The notes under the pieces are model-generated. The model was not told where the DNA came from and ran no database searches. It worked only from the letters and a program-made list of their open reading frames with translations. The position numbers and the translations under genes are program-made. A DNA stretch of 64,000 bases. Origin: PHAA01 sp022706565. GTDB taxonomy: Bacteria; Bacillota; Syntrophomonadia; Syntrophomonadales; Syntrophomonadaceae. This document shows positions 15,875-24,775 of the stretch, piece after piece (positions within the stretch are counted from its first letter, which is position 1; each line of letters starts with the position of its first letter). The stretch lies in contig JAXGLD010000001.1 of assembly GCA_040769385.1 (NCBI GenBank), forward strand, positions 62,001-126,000, written 5' to 3'.

Positions 15875-17650
15875 TTAGCGGATGGTTACGGTGCGGTTCC
15901 CGGCATCCCATACCGCGGTGGACCCGAAGGCCTGGGCTACCCAGGCGATGGGCAGGCAGGTGCGGCTGTTGGTTATCTCCGGGGCTACGTCCATACGCGT
16001 AGGGGTTCCGTTGACATAGATGTTGCGACTGCCGATAATGAGTGTCACCCGGGTCGACTCCTTGGTCAGGATCACCTGCCGGGTAGCTTCATCCCAGATG
16101 ATGTCGGCGTCGGTCAGACCCATCGCGTATGCCACATAGCGGATCGGCATGTAGGTGCGTCCATCCCGGATATAGGGAGCTACATCCATCCACTGGCCTG
16201 AACCCTTCAGGGTGTAATAGGCTGAACCGATAGTAAACACACTGGTACCGCTGGTGGCAGGTTTCTTGGTGGAAAAGTTGTTCAGGTAGCCATAAGTGGT
16301 ACCCTGGTTATTGGTGGCATAAGCCCTCACATAGTAAAGAGTGTTCGGTTTGAGACCGGTCAGGCGGTAGCTGAACTCCTGATCTTCATCGATGCTGCGG
16401 CCCACCTCGATACGATTGGGGGTAGAAGTAGTGGTGCCGTAGTAGAAACCGTAAGATTTCACCTGCGATTCGCCCTCGTCGGTGATGACTCCGTTGAAGC
16501 GGGCCCAATCCTCACCGAAGGTGCTCGGCAAGGTGGTGACCCGCGGTTTGCTGCTGGCTTCTTCGGTAACGAAATACCGGACCGTGCCGTAGGCAATACC
16601 GTTGCGGTTACGGGCATAGGCCCGGAAGTAATACTTGGTGTCCACCTTGAGGCCGGTCAACTCGTATTCGAACTGATCACCTTCATCGATGGAGTCGCGG
16701 TAGTCGCCCACCACTTTTCGCGTGGAGGGGGAGGAAGTGGTGCCGTAATAAAACCCGTATTCGATTATTTCATCGTCGTCCCCGAAATCCACGATCTTCC
16801 CGTTCAGGATGGCTGCTTCGGCCTCGATCTCAGTGGCCGCGGCCGTGGTTACCTCGGGCAGCCCCTTGTCGGCGGTGGTGATGAACGAGCGCACCGTTCC
16901 ATAGGCAATGCCTTCACTGTTGCGGGCATAGGCCCGGAAATAGTAGCGGGTATTGGCCTTGAGACCGGTGAGATTGTAGCTGAAATCTTCACCTTCGTCA
17001 ATTGAATCGTCGGCATCTCCTACTACCTTCTTGCTGGACGGGGAAGAAGTGGTGCCATAATAGAAACCATATTCGGTTATTTCGTCATCGCTGCCGAAAT
17101 CCACTATCTCCCCATTCAAGATGGCCGAATCGGAATCAATACTGGTGGCAGCGGCCGTGGTTACCTCAGGAACAGACTTGATATCGAGCTCAAATGATTT
17201 GAAATAGCTGTAGCTGATGCGCTGGAAACCCAAGTCCAGGTCATCATAAATGATATAAGTCCGGAAATAGTAGGGTTTGTCCGCCTTAAAACCAGCCACG
17301 TCCTCCATATCGTCGACGGACAAGTCGTACGAGAAGGTATCGCCCGGCTCCAGTTCATCCGCAGCGTCTCCTACCTTGACCCATTGGGAATCAGGTCCCT
17401 CCAGGTATTCCAGATCAGCGTTATCGCTGTCGTGATAAAAACCGTACTCGGTTATCCGATAGTTGGAAGAGAAAAGGTTTATCTCCGCCTCCAATGTGAC
17501 ATAGTCGTCATGGACATCAGCAGTCTGATTCACTATGCGGGGCGATGTAGCGGCGGCTGCCGTTGCCGGGAAATATAGGCCGGGCGCCAACAGGGCTGCC
17601 GTAAGAACCAGGATCCATAACAGGGTAGCTCTTTTGTTGAATAAATGCAT
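15875..17650 (-). CDS. Secreted protein with fibronectin-III-like repeats and a copper amine oxidase N-terminal-like domain
   Basis: This 591-residue protein opens with a signal peptide (MHLFNKRATLLWILVLTAAL...ATAAAA). Four related beta domains of about 90-100 residues follow, each with xxYGFYYGTT, SIDEGxxFxYxLTGLKxxTxYYxRAYA and a short closing strand. The last roughly 130 residues match the stalk-type domain seen in copper amine oxidase N-termini of Firmicutes (YYTLKGSGQWMDVAPYIRDGRTYMPIRYVA, VILTKESTRVTLIIGS), probably two half-repeats. It is likely an exported, wall-associated protein of unknown ligand. ATG 17650 follows GGAGGTG by seven bases. No catalytic domain is visible. Confidence 0.85.
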   Translation of the reverse strand: MHLFNKRATLLWILVLTAALLAPGLYFPATAAAATSPRIVNQTADVHDDYVTLEAEINLFSSNYRITEYGFYHDSDNADLEYLEGPDSQWVKVGDAADELEPGDTFSYDLSVDDMEDVAGFKADKPYYFRTYIIYDDLDLGFQRISYSYFKSFELDIKSVPEVTTAAATSIDSDSAILNGEIVDFGSDDEITEYGFYYGTTSSPSSKKVVGDADDSIDEGEDFSYNLTGLKANTRYYFRAYARNSEGIAYGTVRSFITTADKGLPEVTTAAATEIEAEAAILNGKIVDFGDDDEIIEYGFYYGTTSSPSTRKVVGDYRDSIDEGDQFEYELTGLKVDTKYYFRAYARNRNGIAYGTVRYFVTEEASSKPRVTTLPSTFGEDWARFNGVITDEGESQVKSYGFYYGTTTSTPNRIEVGRSIDEDQEFSYRLTGLKPNTLYYVRAYATNNQGTTYGYLNNFSTKKPATSGTSVFTIGSAYYTLKGSGQWMDVAPYIRDGRTYMPIRYVAYAMGLTDADIIWDEATRQVILTKESTRVTLIIGSRNIYVNGTPTRMDVAPEITNSRTCLPIAWVAQAFGSTAVWDAGNRTVTIR

Positions 17651-17812
17651 CCAATCCCACCTCCAGTCTAAATAATCGCTAACCTGACGCAATGAGGGGC
17701 GCCTCATAAAACCGGTATCTATGGGATATTACACCAAAGAGCGCGTAATTCTTTCAGTCCCAAGCAATATGTTGTGCGCCGGGCCGGTGGCAAACAGGAA
17801 CCGCCGGGGGCC

Positions 17813-18973
17813 TTACTGCGGGTACACGGGAAAAGAAATATTGAAGCTGGTCCCGGCAGGGCTGGTGTCGAACGTCATTTCCGCATTGTGCCTTTCCACG
17901 ATGCTGAAACATACGGCCATGCCCAATCCTGCACCATCTTTCTTGGTAGTCCGAAAGGGAGTGCCGATATTCTCAAGTATTTCAAGAGGTATCCCGTTAC
18001 CTTCGTCCTGCACCTGCAGGATAACCTTATCATTGGCTTCCCATGTTTTGATCGTCAGAGTGCCTCCCCCAGGCATCGATTCGATCGCATTTCTAGCCAG
18101 GTTCAGGAGCAACTGCCGGATCTCACCCTTATCGATCATAATCAGCGATTTATCGTTGAATTGGGTGTCCACAAATACATCATTTTTTACCCCATCCGCG
18201 ATAATCAACTGAAGTATATTCTTGATGCATTCCGCGAGATTCATGGGAGTCGGATTAATATATTTTCTGCGCGACAGGGACAGGAAAGTGGAGATGATAT
18301 CATTTATCCGGTCGATCTCTTCAATCATCAACTCCATATCCTCCCGGTCCTCCGAGTACTTATACTGTAGGCTGAACATCTGGAGAAAGCCTCTTATCGA
18401 GGTCAGGGGGTTTCTTATTTCATGGGCGATACTGCCTGCCATCTGGCCCATGATGTTGATTTGATCCAGGTGGGCGATTTCCTTCTGATATTCCGTCAGT
18501 TCGGTGATATCATTACCAACCGTGAAGATACAATCCTCACCCTCCCATTTAACCGCCATACCGGATAGGCAAACCGTTCTTTCCTTGCGGCCTTTACGCT
18601 GAACGGTAGTTCGGAAGTTGGTTACCGTCCCATTTTCAGTAACCAACTTGATAAACTCCTCTTTTCCGGGGTGTTCCCAGTTCAAGCGGGTGTCCTGCAT
18701 ACTCTCGAACTGTTCCCGGGTAAGGTTTCTTCTTTGCAGACAGATATCATTGGCGGCAATGAATCTTTGGTCCTTGAGGCTCATAACGAACATGGGCAGT
18801 GGAATATTGTTGAATATCTGATAGACAAGCTTCTGGGACTGGCGTAATTCTTCCTCGGTCTCGTGCAATCTGGCATTTTCGTGCTCCAGCCTGGTGTTTT
18901 CCTGCTCCAGCTTGGATATTTTTGCTTCCAGCTCCCGAATATAACACTCTGATATGGATTGTTCTTTAATCAC
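17813..18973 (-). CDS. PAS-domain sensor histidine kinase
   Basis: This 386-residue soluble kinase has an N-terminal coiled coil (residues about 10-45), one PAS domain (about 46-165) and a HisKA phosphoacceptor segment (HEIRNPLTSIRGFLQMF, His near residue 185). A HATPase domain follows with NLARNAIESMPGGG, DEGNGIP and GAGLGMAV. The H-box and layout are those of Bacillus KinA/KinE-type sporulation kinases. No transmembrane segment and no partner response regulator are present. The start is GTG with AAGGAG upstream. The catalytic region is closely similar to that of the large kinase at 28460-32149. Confidence 0.9.
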   Translation of the reverse strand: MIKEQSISECYIRELEAKISKLEQENTRLEHENARLHETEEELRQSQKLVYQIFNNIPLPMFVMSLKDQRFIAANDICLQRRNLTREQFESMQDTRLNWEHPGKEEFIKLVTENGTVTNFRTTVQRKGRKERTVCLSGMAVKWEGEDCIFTVGNDITELTEYQKEIAHLDQINIMGQMAGSIAHEIRNPLTSIRGFLQMFSLQYKYSEDREDMELMIEEIDRINDIISTFLSLSRRKYINPTPMNLAECIKNILQLIIADGVKNDVFVDTQFNDKSLIMIDKGEIRQLLLNLARNAIESMPGGGTLTIKTWEANDKVILQVQDEGNGIPLEILENIGTPFRTTKKDGAGLGMAVCFSIVERHNAEMTFDTSPAGTSFNISFPVYPQ

Positions 18974-19260
18974 ACCTACAACTCCTTATAAATCCCCTTG
19001 TTTCATCCTAATAAAAAGCCCAAGACGGGCCTCTTTCCTCACTTTCTTGCGATGTCCGCCAGCAGTATCGCTGCACCGAGGTGAATCCGGGTTCCTAGAG
19101 TTTGGCCTGGAGAGACCCCATCCATCTTCCATATTTTAAAATTTTTAGGACTTTCCTGGGTCCTTTAATAATCTATCCCATTTACTGACAGAAATAAATA
19201 GTCTTCTAACGAATGCTTAAGAGTTTTTCCGTGTGCTGGACCATGTAATGACCGGCTGAA
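18974..19260. other. Intergenic stretch with one weak terminator-like hairpin
   Basis: Between the kinase gene and the FmdE terminator I see no gene. On the minus strand GCCC-GTCTT-GGGC followed by TTTTT (19013-19030) could be a second terminator. AT-rich sequence follows, with no clear promoter. Confidence 0.4.
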
Positions 19261-19310
19261 ATAATAAAAAGCTCCCCGGCGGTGGAGGAATTGACCAGCG
19301 CCGGGTGAGC
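19261..19310 (-). terminator. Terminator of the FmdE/ABC transporter operon
   Basis: On the minus strand GCTCACCCGGCG pairs with CGCCGGGGAGC across a loop of about 18 nt and is followed by TTTTTATTAT. It lies just past the fmdE-like gene. Confidence 0.7.
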
Positions 19311-19335
19311 ATGGCTGTGTCGATTCGATCGGTTG

Positions 19336-19932
19336 TTATGCCTCGGCGCGGCTGCAGGCGGCACAGACCTGCTGTCCGCTCACCAGCTGGCCATAGGCCT
19401 CCATAAAGGATTCCCCGCAGCGAGAGCATTGGACAAACGGGAACAACCGGGGCTTGCCCGGTATCTTTCTGACTATCTTATCGACCTGGAACAATTCCTG
19501 GTCGGACATCTCCAGCAATTCCTGCCCGCGCTCCTGCCGCATGGCGAAGAACTTCTGCTTCTCTTCCGGGGTGGCAGTTCCGAACTTGACCTTCTCATGC
19601 AGTACCAGAGGTTCATTGCTTTTCCAGACCGGGACCTTGAGGAGCAGCCGGTAGCCCTCCCCGCTGTTTTTGTCCACCCAGCTGAAGGCGAACTTGCCCC
19701 GGTTGTCGATGATGAGGCTATCATTGCCCAGGGTGCAGCCGGTTATCACCTGAACCCCATCTACTCCACATACTTCATTCTCCACCACCGCGTAATGACT
19801 AGCTCCGATATGCTGGCCGGGACGGCCCAATAGTTCCAGTATCAGCATACTGGCTCGCGATCCCACCACAATACCGGGGCAGACATGTCCGTGCAGGGCG
19901 GCTGCTTTTTCCCATGCCTGTTGGTCCATCAT
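19336..19932 (-). CDS. FmdE family protein with C-terminal zinc ribbon
   Basis: This 198-residue FmdE-type protein has HGHVCPGIVVGSRAS near residue 14 (the metal-binding HGHxCPG signature), ENEVCGVDGVQVITGCTLGN, and a C-terminal CSRCGE...CAAC zinc ribbon. FmdE was named from a subunit-like protein of formylmethanofuran dehydrogenase. In bacteria it is linked to molybdenum/tungsten enzymes, but its reaction is unknown. It is the last gene of the minus-strand unit preceded by a probable Moco/Tuco riboswitch. Confidence 0.88.
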   Translation of the reverse strand: MMDQQAWEKAAALHGHVCPGIVVGSRASMLILELLGRPGQHIGASHYAVVENEVCGVDGVQVITGCTLGNDSLIIDNRGKFAFSWVDKNSGEGYRLLLKVPVWKSNEPLVLHEKVKFGTATPEEKQKFFAMRQERGQELLEMSDQELFQVDKIVRKIPGKPRLFPFVQCSRCGESFMEAYGQLVSGQQVCAACSRAEA

Positions 19933-19949
19933 CCTTGTTACCCCCCTTC

Positions 19950-20759
19950 TTATAATTGCTCTAATTGAATCTTGAATAATATATCGTCGGCGAGCTCGGT
20001 AAACGTCTCCATATCGGGCTCCTGCCGGGCGGTTATAGTCAGGCGGCGGCCCGGTTTCTCCCAGATGCTGCGGGACATGTTGTCATCTTCGCGGAATATG
20101 AAACGGGCAGGATGGGCCAGCCGGGCCCGGGTTATACCCTGTAGTGTATCGGCCAGGCAGGGTGAACCAATAACGGTTACCTTCAAGTCCGGGGTATTCA
20201 GCTGTCCCAGCAGCTTGTCGGCTACCAAGCCCATCCGCACTGCCAGGTACAGCCCCACACAGGCCTCCTGATGATGGGCGATGGCTTCTTCAAACATAAT
20301 GTTGCGGCGCATCACCGGATCCAAAGCCCAGATGTATGGCGTTTTGGGGGAGAATATGATGTCGCCTTCGTAATAGGATTTGATATCCAAAACCGGGGTT
20401 CCATCTACTGCATCCAGTCCGCTCACCGTCAGCCGGTTGCCCTCCACCGCATCCAGGTGCACCAGGGTCAATGCGATTGGATTGGGACGATTGGGGGAGC
20501 GCAGGCCGAACACCCCGAATTCTGGTAATTGGGGGTTTATCTTCCGCGGCACGGTAGTCAGGACCTTTCGGTTGGATTGGTGGAACCACAGCAAGAGCCA
20601 GAGATGAGAGTTCTCTTCGATCCTCAGCAAAGCCGGGCTGTATTCCGGGAAAACCTCAACCACCGCACTTTTTCCCATCAAGGGCACGTCCTCCGGATTG
20701 GCCACCCCTGATTTCACCACCCCGATCGGTTTCAGGGATATGCTTATTTGTTCCTCCAT
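19950..20759 (-). CDS. TrmO (TsaA-like) methyltransferase domain fused to an FmdE-like domain
   Basis: This 269-residue protein has a TrmO/YaeB (UPF0066) beta-barrel N-terminus (LKPIGVVKS, LLWFHQS, VFGLRSPNRPNPIALTLVHL, VDGTPVLDIKSY). That family uses SAM to N6-methylate t6A37 of tRNA-Thr. The C-terminal part (AIAHHQEACVGLYLAVRMGLVADKLL) resembles the HGHxCPGLxxGxRA region of FmdE, but with a changed metal motif. In this operon the TrmO fold is probably used outside tRNA modification, which is inference. ATG 20759 follows GAGGTG by six bases. Confidence 0.8.
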   Translation of the reverse strand: MEEQISISLKPIGVVKSGVANPEDVPLMGKSAVVEVFPEYSPALLRIEENSHLWLLLWFHQSNRKVLTTVPRKINPQLPEFGVFGLRSPNRPNPIALTLVHLDAVEGNRLTVSGLDAVDGTPVLDIKSYYEGDIIFSPKTPYIWALDPVMRRNIMFEEAIAHHQEACVGLYLAVRMGLVADKLLGQLNTPDLKVTVIGSPCLADTLQGITRARLAHPARFIFREDDNMSRSIWEKPGRRLTITARQEPDMETFTELADDILFKIQLEQL

Positions 20760-20840
20760 TGGATTCACCTCTCTCTAATTATATTTCTTATTCTACCATC
20801 CAAACCTCCGGAGGAGCCTGGAATCTAATCGTTCCTGTCA

Positions 20841-21605
20841 TTACTCCTGCCATTTGCCGATGAATCTTTGCAGGGGATTAAAAACCAGGGCTTCGATTAT
20901 CATCACCAGCAGCACCAGCAGCAAGGCCCAAGCGAACAGCTTGCTGGTCTCCAGATAGCCGCGGGCAATAAAAATGGCATTGCCGATCCCATTCTGGGCT
21001 CCCAGCAGTTCTGCCATAATGGTAATCCGCAGCGACGAGGCCACACTCAGGGAAAAGCCCGCCATGAATCCATAGAGCAGGCCGGGCAGGTATATCTTGA
21101 ACAACTTGATCCTGCGCGGCACCCGGTATACCTTCACCATCTGCAGCAGGTCGCTGTCGATGGACTGGATGCCTTTGGCCGAATTGAGGTACATGATGGG
21201 CATGATCAACAATGCGGTTACAAATATCACCTGGGTGCTCCCCTGGCCGAACCATACCATGGCGATGACCACGAAGATGATGCTGGGTGTGGCCAGTATG
21301 GCGTTGATACCTGGTTGAAACATGCTGTCCAGGGATTTTTTAAGTCCTCCAAATATGCCCAAGAAAGTGCCCACCAGCACCCCTAGGGACAGTCCGGTCA
21401 GCTGCCTCTGCAGGGTGATGATCAGGTTCTTGGTCAACTCCCCGCTGGCCAGCATGGCGAATATCGATTGGAAGGTGCTGACCGGCGACGCCACGATCAG
21501 CGGGTGGGAGGCCCAGGCCAGGACCTGCCACCCTGCCAAAATAATCAGTATGCCAAGTATATAATACCGGCGCTGGTTAAATTCCTGAATAATAGAAGTT
21601 GTCAT
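20841..21605 (-). CDS. ABC transporter permease of the SsuC/TauC type
   Basis: This 254-residue membrane protein has about six helices and the inner-membrane component signature (the EAA-like loop around MVKVYRVPRRIKLFKIYLPG). It forms the channel of the importer encoded with the substrate-binding and ATPase genes just upstream. The gene overlaps the binding-protein gene by 29 bp, implying coupled translation. The family includes nitrate, sulfonate, taurine and pyrimidine-precursor importers, so the substrate is not given by the family. Confidence 0.92.
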   Translation of the reverse strand: MTTSIIQEFNQRRYYILGILIILAGWQVLAWASHPLIVASPVSTFQSIFAMLASGELTKNLIITLQRQLTGLSLGVLVGTFLGIFGGLKKSLDSMFQPGINAILATPSIIFVVIAMVWFGQGSTQVIFVTALLIMPIMYLNSAKGIQSIDSDLLQMVKVYRVPRRIKLFKIYLPGLLYGFMAGFSLSVASSLRITIMAELLGAQNGIGNAIFIARGYLETSKLFAWALLLVLLVMIIEALVFNPLQRFIGKWQE

Positions 21606-22590
21606 CAGGCATCTTTCCCCCTATGGAGGCAGGCGGTGCGGTCTTCAAATACTCGGTCAGGAATGCATTGACTTCATCCTTGCACTGCGGACTGCTGACA
21701 GGCTCCAACCGGGCAAAAGGCAGGGAATTTTCGACTGCGCTGGCCTTCATCTTGGGGAAATATTTCTCTACCATTGGACCGGCGGCGGCCGGATTTTCAT
21801 TGACCCACTTGGCACTGGCCTCGAATTGCTTCAGGACTTCGTTGACCAATGCGGTGTTTTGGGCGTTGTCCCCTACAATTATGAGCCCGGCCTGGGGGAT
21901 CCGGGACTGGCTGCCGGTGGCCTTGGCCCATTCCTCCTGCAGATCGATGGCCCGTTTCACGGTTACATTGCCCTTGGCGGCATTGTCTATGGTCACCGAT
22001 GAATTGGGTTCGTTGGAGAGGGCCAGTTTGATGTCGCCGGTGGCCAGCCTGGATGAAGACTCGGCCATATCCATGTTCAATATGGTGAGATCCTTGTCCG
22101 GATCAATATTGTTCTGTATCAGGATGTGGCGGAAGATGGTACCGTGGTAGCCGTTGCTGCCCCCGGTGACCGCTATCTCTTTGCCTTTCAGATCCTCCAG
22201 GGTTTTAACGCTGTCATCAGCGCTGAGGATATAGAGCATTCCCCATATCGCCACATTGCCCAGTTTCACGTTGGCTCCCTTATTGTAGAGCATGATGGCG
22301 TTGGGTATGGGGGCCACGATGAAATTCACCTGGTTGGAAGTTATCATGGCGGATAGCTGCTCGCTGGTCACCCACGATTCGAGGGTGGTTTTGTCGGCTA
22401 CGCCCTGCAGGGCATTGTTTTCAGCCAAGACAGCCAGCGGATAGCTGCCCGCTCCCTGGGAAGCAGAGATCTTGACCTCCGGGAGCTTGGGGGTTGATTT
22501 TTCGGCTGGCTTTTGGGCACACCCGCCCAAACCTGCCACCAGGACCATGATCATCATTGTGGCCAGTAGATTCTTGATTTTCCTCTTCAT
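21577..22590 (-). CDS. ABC transporter substrate-binding lipoprotein (NMT1/TauA-like)
   Basis: This 337-residue protein has a lipoprotein signal (lipobox AGLGGC, Cys about residue 24). An NMT1/SsuA-type periplasmic-binding fold follows, with SQGAGSYPLAVLAENN, DLKGKEIAVTGGSNGYHG and FEASAKWVNENP. It captures an unknown solute at the outer membrane face. The Moco/Tuco-like leader of the operon suggests a molybdenum- or tungsten-related solute or cofactor precursor. That is inference, because the fold is not that of ModA or TupA. Confidence 0.9.
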   Translation of the reverse strand: MKRKIKNLLATMMIMVLVAGLGGCAQKPAEKSTPKLPEVKISASQGAGSYPLAVLAENNALQGVADKTTLESWVTSEQLSAMITSNQVNFIVAPIPNAIMLYNKGANVKLGNVAIWGMLYILSADDSVKTLEDLKGKEIAVTGGSNGYHGTIFRHILIQNNIDPDKDLTILNMDMAESSSRLATGDIKLALSNEPNSSVTIDNAAKGNVTVKRAIDLQEEWAKATGSQSRIPQAGLIIVGDNAQNTALVNEVLKQFEASAKWVNENPAAAGPMVEKYFPKMKASAVENSLPFARLEPVSSPQCKDEVNAFLTEYLKTAPPASIGGKMPDDNFYYSGI

Positions 22591-22600
22591 TATTCTCCTC

Positions 22601-23383
22601 CTAACATCGATTCAGATTGAGTAGTTCAATAATGGCCTGCATCTGCTGATATGTATACGGCATATCGCGGTCAGCTGAGGGCCGATCCAGGTGGTACTCC
22701 AATGCTATCCGGCAGGGCCGGTTCTCCAGGTAAATAAGCCGGTCAGCCAGTCTGACCGCGTCTTCCAGCATGTGGGTGACCATGACCGAGGTGCACGGTT
22801 TCAAAGCCAAGAGTTGCTGAAGGTAACTGCACATCGCGTCCCGAAGTTCTACATTCAACGAACTAAATGGTTCGTCCAGCAGCAGTATGTCCGGTTCCAC
22901 CGCAAAAGCCCGGGCCAGGGACACCCTCTGTTTCATGCCCCCGCTGAGTTGGGCGGGATAGTAGTCCTGGAAGCCGTCCAGTCCTACCCGCCGGGCCATT
23001 TCTGCTGCGATGCGCTGGCGTTCGGATTTGGCTTCCGGCATGATTTGGTGAAGCCCGATCTCGATGTTCTCAAGGACGCTGCACCAGGGGATCAGCCGGG
23101 GTTCCTGGAACACATAACCGAGATTGGGGCTGGCGCATTCCACCCGGCCGGTGTCCGGTTGCTGCAGCCCGGCGATCATTTGCAGAATCGTAGTCTTGCC
23201 GATTCCGGAAGGGCCGCAGATACAAACGAATTCTCCCTCCCGGAATGTGTAAGAGAAATCTTGAAGGACCTGAAGATCGCCAAAGCTTTTGCTGACATGT
23301 TCCATTCTGATCGTGCTACCACCCCCCTGCACCCTACCGGCTCGCTTTGGTCTGATTACCAGCGGTCTTTGTTGGGCAGGCAT
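22601..23383 (-). CDS. ABC transporter ATP-binding protein (SsuB/TauB-like)
   Basis: This 260-residue ATPase has Walker A GPSGIGKTT, a Q-loop in YVFQEPRLIPW, the signature LSGGMKQRVSLARA, Walker B ILLLDEPFSSLN and the H-loop VTHMLEDAV. It is the first gene of the importer operon. The N-terminal 26 residues are unlike the family and have a weak ribosome site. A start nearer MEHVSKSFG is possible. Confidence 0.93.
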   Translation of the reverse strand: MPAQQRPLVIRPKRAGRVQGGGSTIRMEHVSKSFGDLQVLQDFSYTFREGEFVCICGPSGIGKTTILQMIAGLQQPDTGRVECASPNLGYVFQEPRLIPWCSVLENIEIGLHQIMPEAKSERQRIAAEMARRVGLDGFQDYYPAQLSGGMKQRVSLARAFAVEPDILLLDEPFSSLNVELRDAMCSYLQQLLALKPCTSVMVTHMLEDAVRLADRLIYLENRPCRIALEYHLDRPSADRDMPYTYQQMQAIIELLNLNRC

Positions 23384-23442
23384 TCATCCTGCCATCTAAA
23401 ACCGGCATCACCTCCGATTCGGTATTTACCTCCCATTGCATT

Positions 23443-23468
23443 AAAAAACCGACACCAGGAAGTGCCGG
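23443..23468 (-). terminator. Attenuator terminator after the riboswitch-like leader
   Basis: On the minus strand CCGGCAC, 6-nt loop, GTGTCGG (one G-U pair) is followed by six T residues. It lies between the leader RNA and the ABC transporter start, as expected for transcriptional control by a riboswitch. Confidence 0.75.
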
Positions 23469-23469
23469 G

Positions 23470-23606
23470 TCATCATATCAGCCACCAGCATGAAAAGACG
23501 ACCGCCGCGGACCATCAGCCCAACGTTCTGGTGGATCAATCTCTCCTTTCCACACGGGAGGCAAGTCAGTTTCCCGACCCTGCCCAATTGGTCTGCATCC
23601 CTGGGT
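23470..23606 (-). ncRNA. Probable Moco/Tuco-type riboswitch
   Basis: The minus-strand leader of the ABC-FmdE operon is GC-rich, highly structured and free of coding sequence. It contains a GGAAAC tetraloop hairpin, then TTGCCTCCCGTGTGGAAAGG, and GGTCCGCGGCGG near its 3-prime half. It ends in an intrinsic terminator. From memory this fits the Moco RNA class (Rfam Moco_RNA_motif), which controls molybdenum/tungsten cofactor and transport genes, often FmdE and ABC genes. I could not run a covariance search. Another leader class remains possible. Confidence 0.6.
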
Positions 23607-23762
23607 AATGACCGTTAGGTATGCAGACTCGGAGCTTTTTTATATATTGGGTATTGTTCGGTAAATTTGTAGGATTTCCTGCCTAAAAACGCAGAAAAAC
23701 GTAGTAAACTGTAATAAGTGCGACAATCTTGATTACGAATGGTGCCATTGGGGGTATTATTG

Positions 23763-24767
23763 ATGCAACAACCCGACTCTATGATGCGGCGTTTGTTTTG
23801 CTGGCCGTCGCAAAATATTTCCCTGGCTATCTTCATCTCCCTGATCATAGGCTTCGTAGCTGGGCTGGGTTTGGACACTACGCCCTTGAAGCGCTTCGTT
23901 CTCCCCCTTACTTTCGTGATCATATACCCCTCGATGATCGGGTTCCGGTTCAATGAGATTTTTGGCAGGTCCCACGGTAAGCTGCTGGCCGCCGCCATGC
24001 TGGTCAACTTTACACTGGTACCGGGGGTGGCTTATCTGCTCGGCACTGTTTTCCTGGCTGATTCCCCCCAGTTATTTGCCGGCCTGGCCATCGCAGCCCT
24101 GCTGCCCACCAGCAACATGACCATCTCGTTCACCATGATGAGCGGGGGCAATGTCCCGGCCTCGGTCAAAATGACCGCCATCGGGCTATTGCTGGGGTCG
24201 GTACTAGCGCCTTGGTATCTATACATAATGGTCGGCCGGTTCGTTCCTGTCGATGTGCTGGCTACCATGAAGACGGTGGGGATAGTGATACTGACCCCCC
24301 TGGTGTTGGGGATGCTCACCTATCGTTATCTGCTGCAGAAATATTCCCCCGAGTTTTTCCAGAAGCAGGTCAAACCGGTGCTGCCGGCGGTAAGTGCCTG
24401 GGGGGTTGTGGCGGTCATTATCCTCAGCATCAGCATGAATTCCCAGGCCATGGTATCCCGTCCCGAAATACTGGCACGAGCCCTGGCGGTGCACTTGGTA
24501 TTTTATACTGCCAACTACACCATCGCGGTATTGGTGGGGCGAAGATTCTTCTCGGAAAAGGATGCCCTCTCCCTGGTTTACTCCATCGTCCTGCACAACC
24601 TGAGCATCTCCATTGGCCTGGCTGCGGCTGCATTTGGCCCCGACGCGGCCTTTATGGTGTCCCTGGCCATCCTTATCCAGGGTCAGGCGGCCGCCTGGTT
24701 TGTCAAACTGAATCGGCGGTATGGCATTTTGGGCAAAGGAAAGGTATTGGCGGAGGGCAAGGCCTGA
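23763..24767 (+). CDS. Bile acid:sodium symporter (BASS/BART superfamily) transporter
   Basis: This 334-residue membrane protein has about ten helices. Family segments include PLTFVIIYPSMIGFRFNEI, LPTSNMTISFTMMSGGNVPASV and an internal LHNLSISIGLAAAAFGPDAAF. It belongs to the ACR3/BASS branch of transporters, but it lacks the Acr3 cysteine segment and is clearly different from acr3 here. The substrate is unknown. ATG 23763 follows GGGGGT by eight bases. It diverges from the riboswitch-controlled operon. Confidence 0.82.
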   Translation: MQQPDSMMRRLFCWPSQNISLAIFISLIIGFVAGLGLDTTPLKRFVLPLTFVIIYPSMIGFRFNEIFGRSHGKLLAAAMLVNFTLVPGVAYLLGTVFLADSPQLFAGLAIAALLPTSNMTISFTMMSGGNVPASVKMTAIGLLLGSVLAPWYLYIMVGRFVPVDVLATMKTVGIVILTPLVLGMLTYRYLLQKYSPEFFQKQVKPVLPAVSAWGVVAVIILSISMNSQAMVSRPEILARALAVHLVFYTANYTIAVLVGRRFFSEKDALSLVYSIVLHNLSISIGLAAAAFGPDAAFMVSLAILIQGQAAAWFVKLNRRYGILGKGKVLAEGKA

Positions 24768-24775
24768 AGAACCAG

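Noticed and set aside
17651..17812. Possible riboswitch (c-di-GMP type) in the leader of the secreted repeat protein
   Set aside because: I looked for the conserved GEMM motifs and terminator and did not see them.
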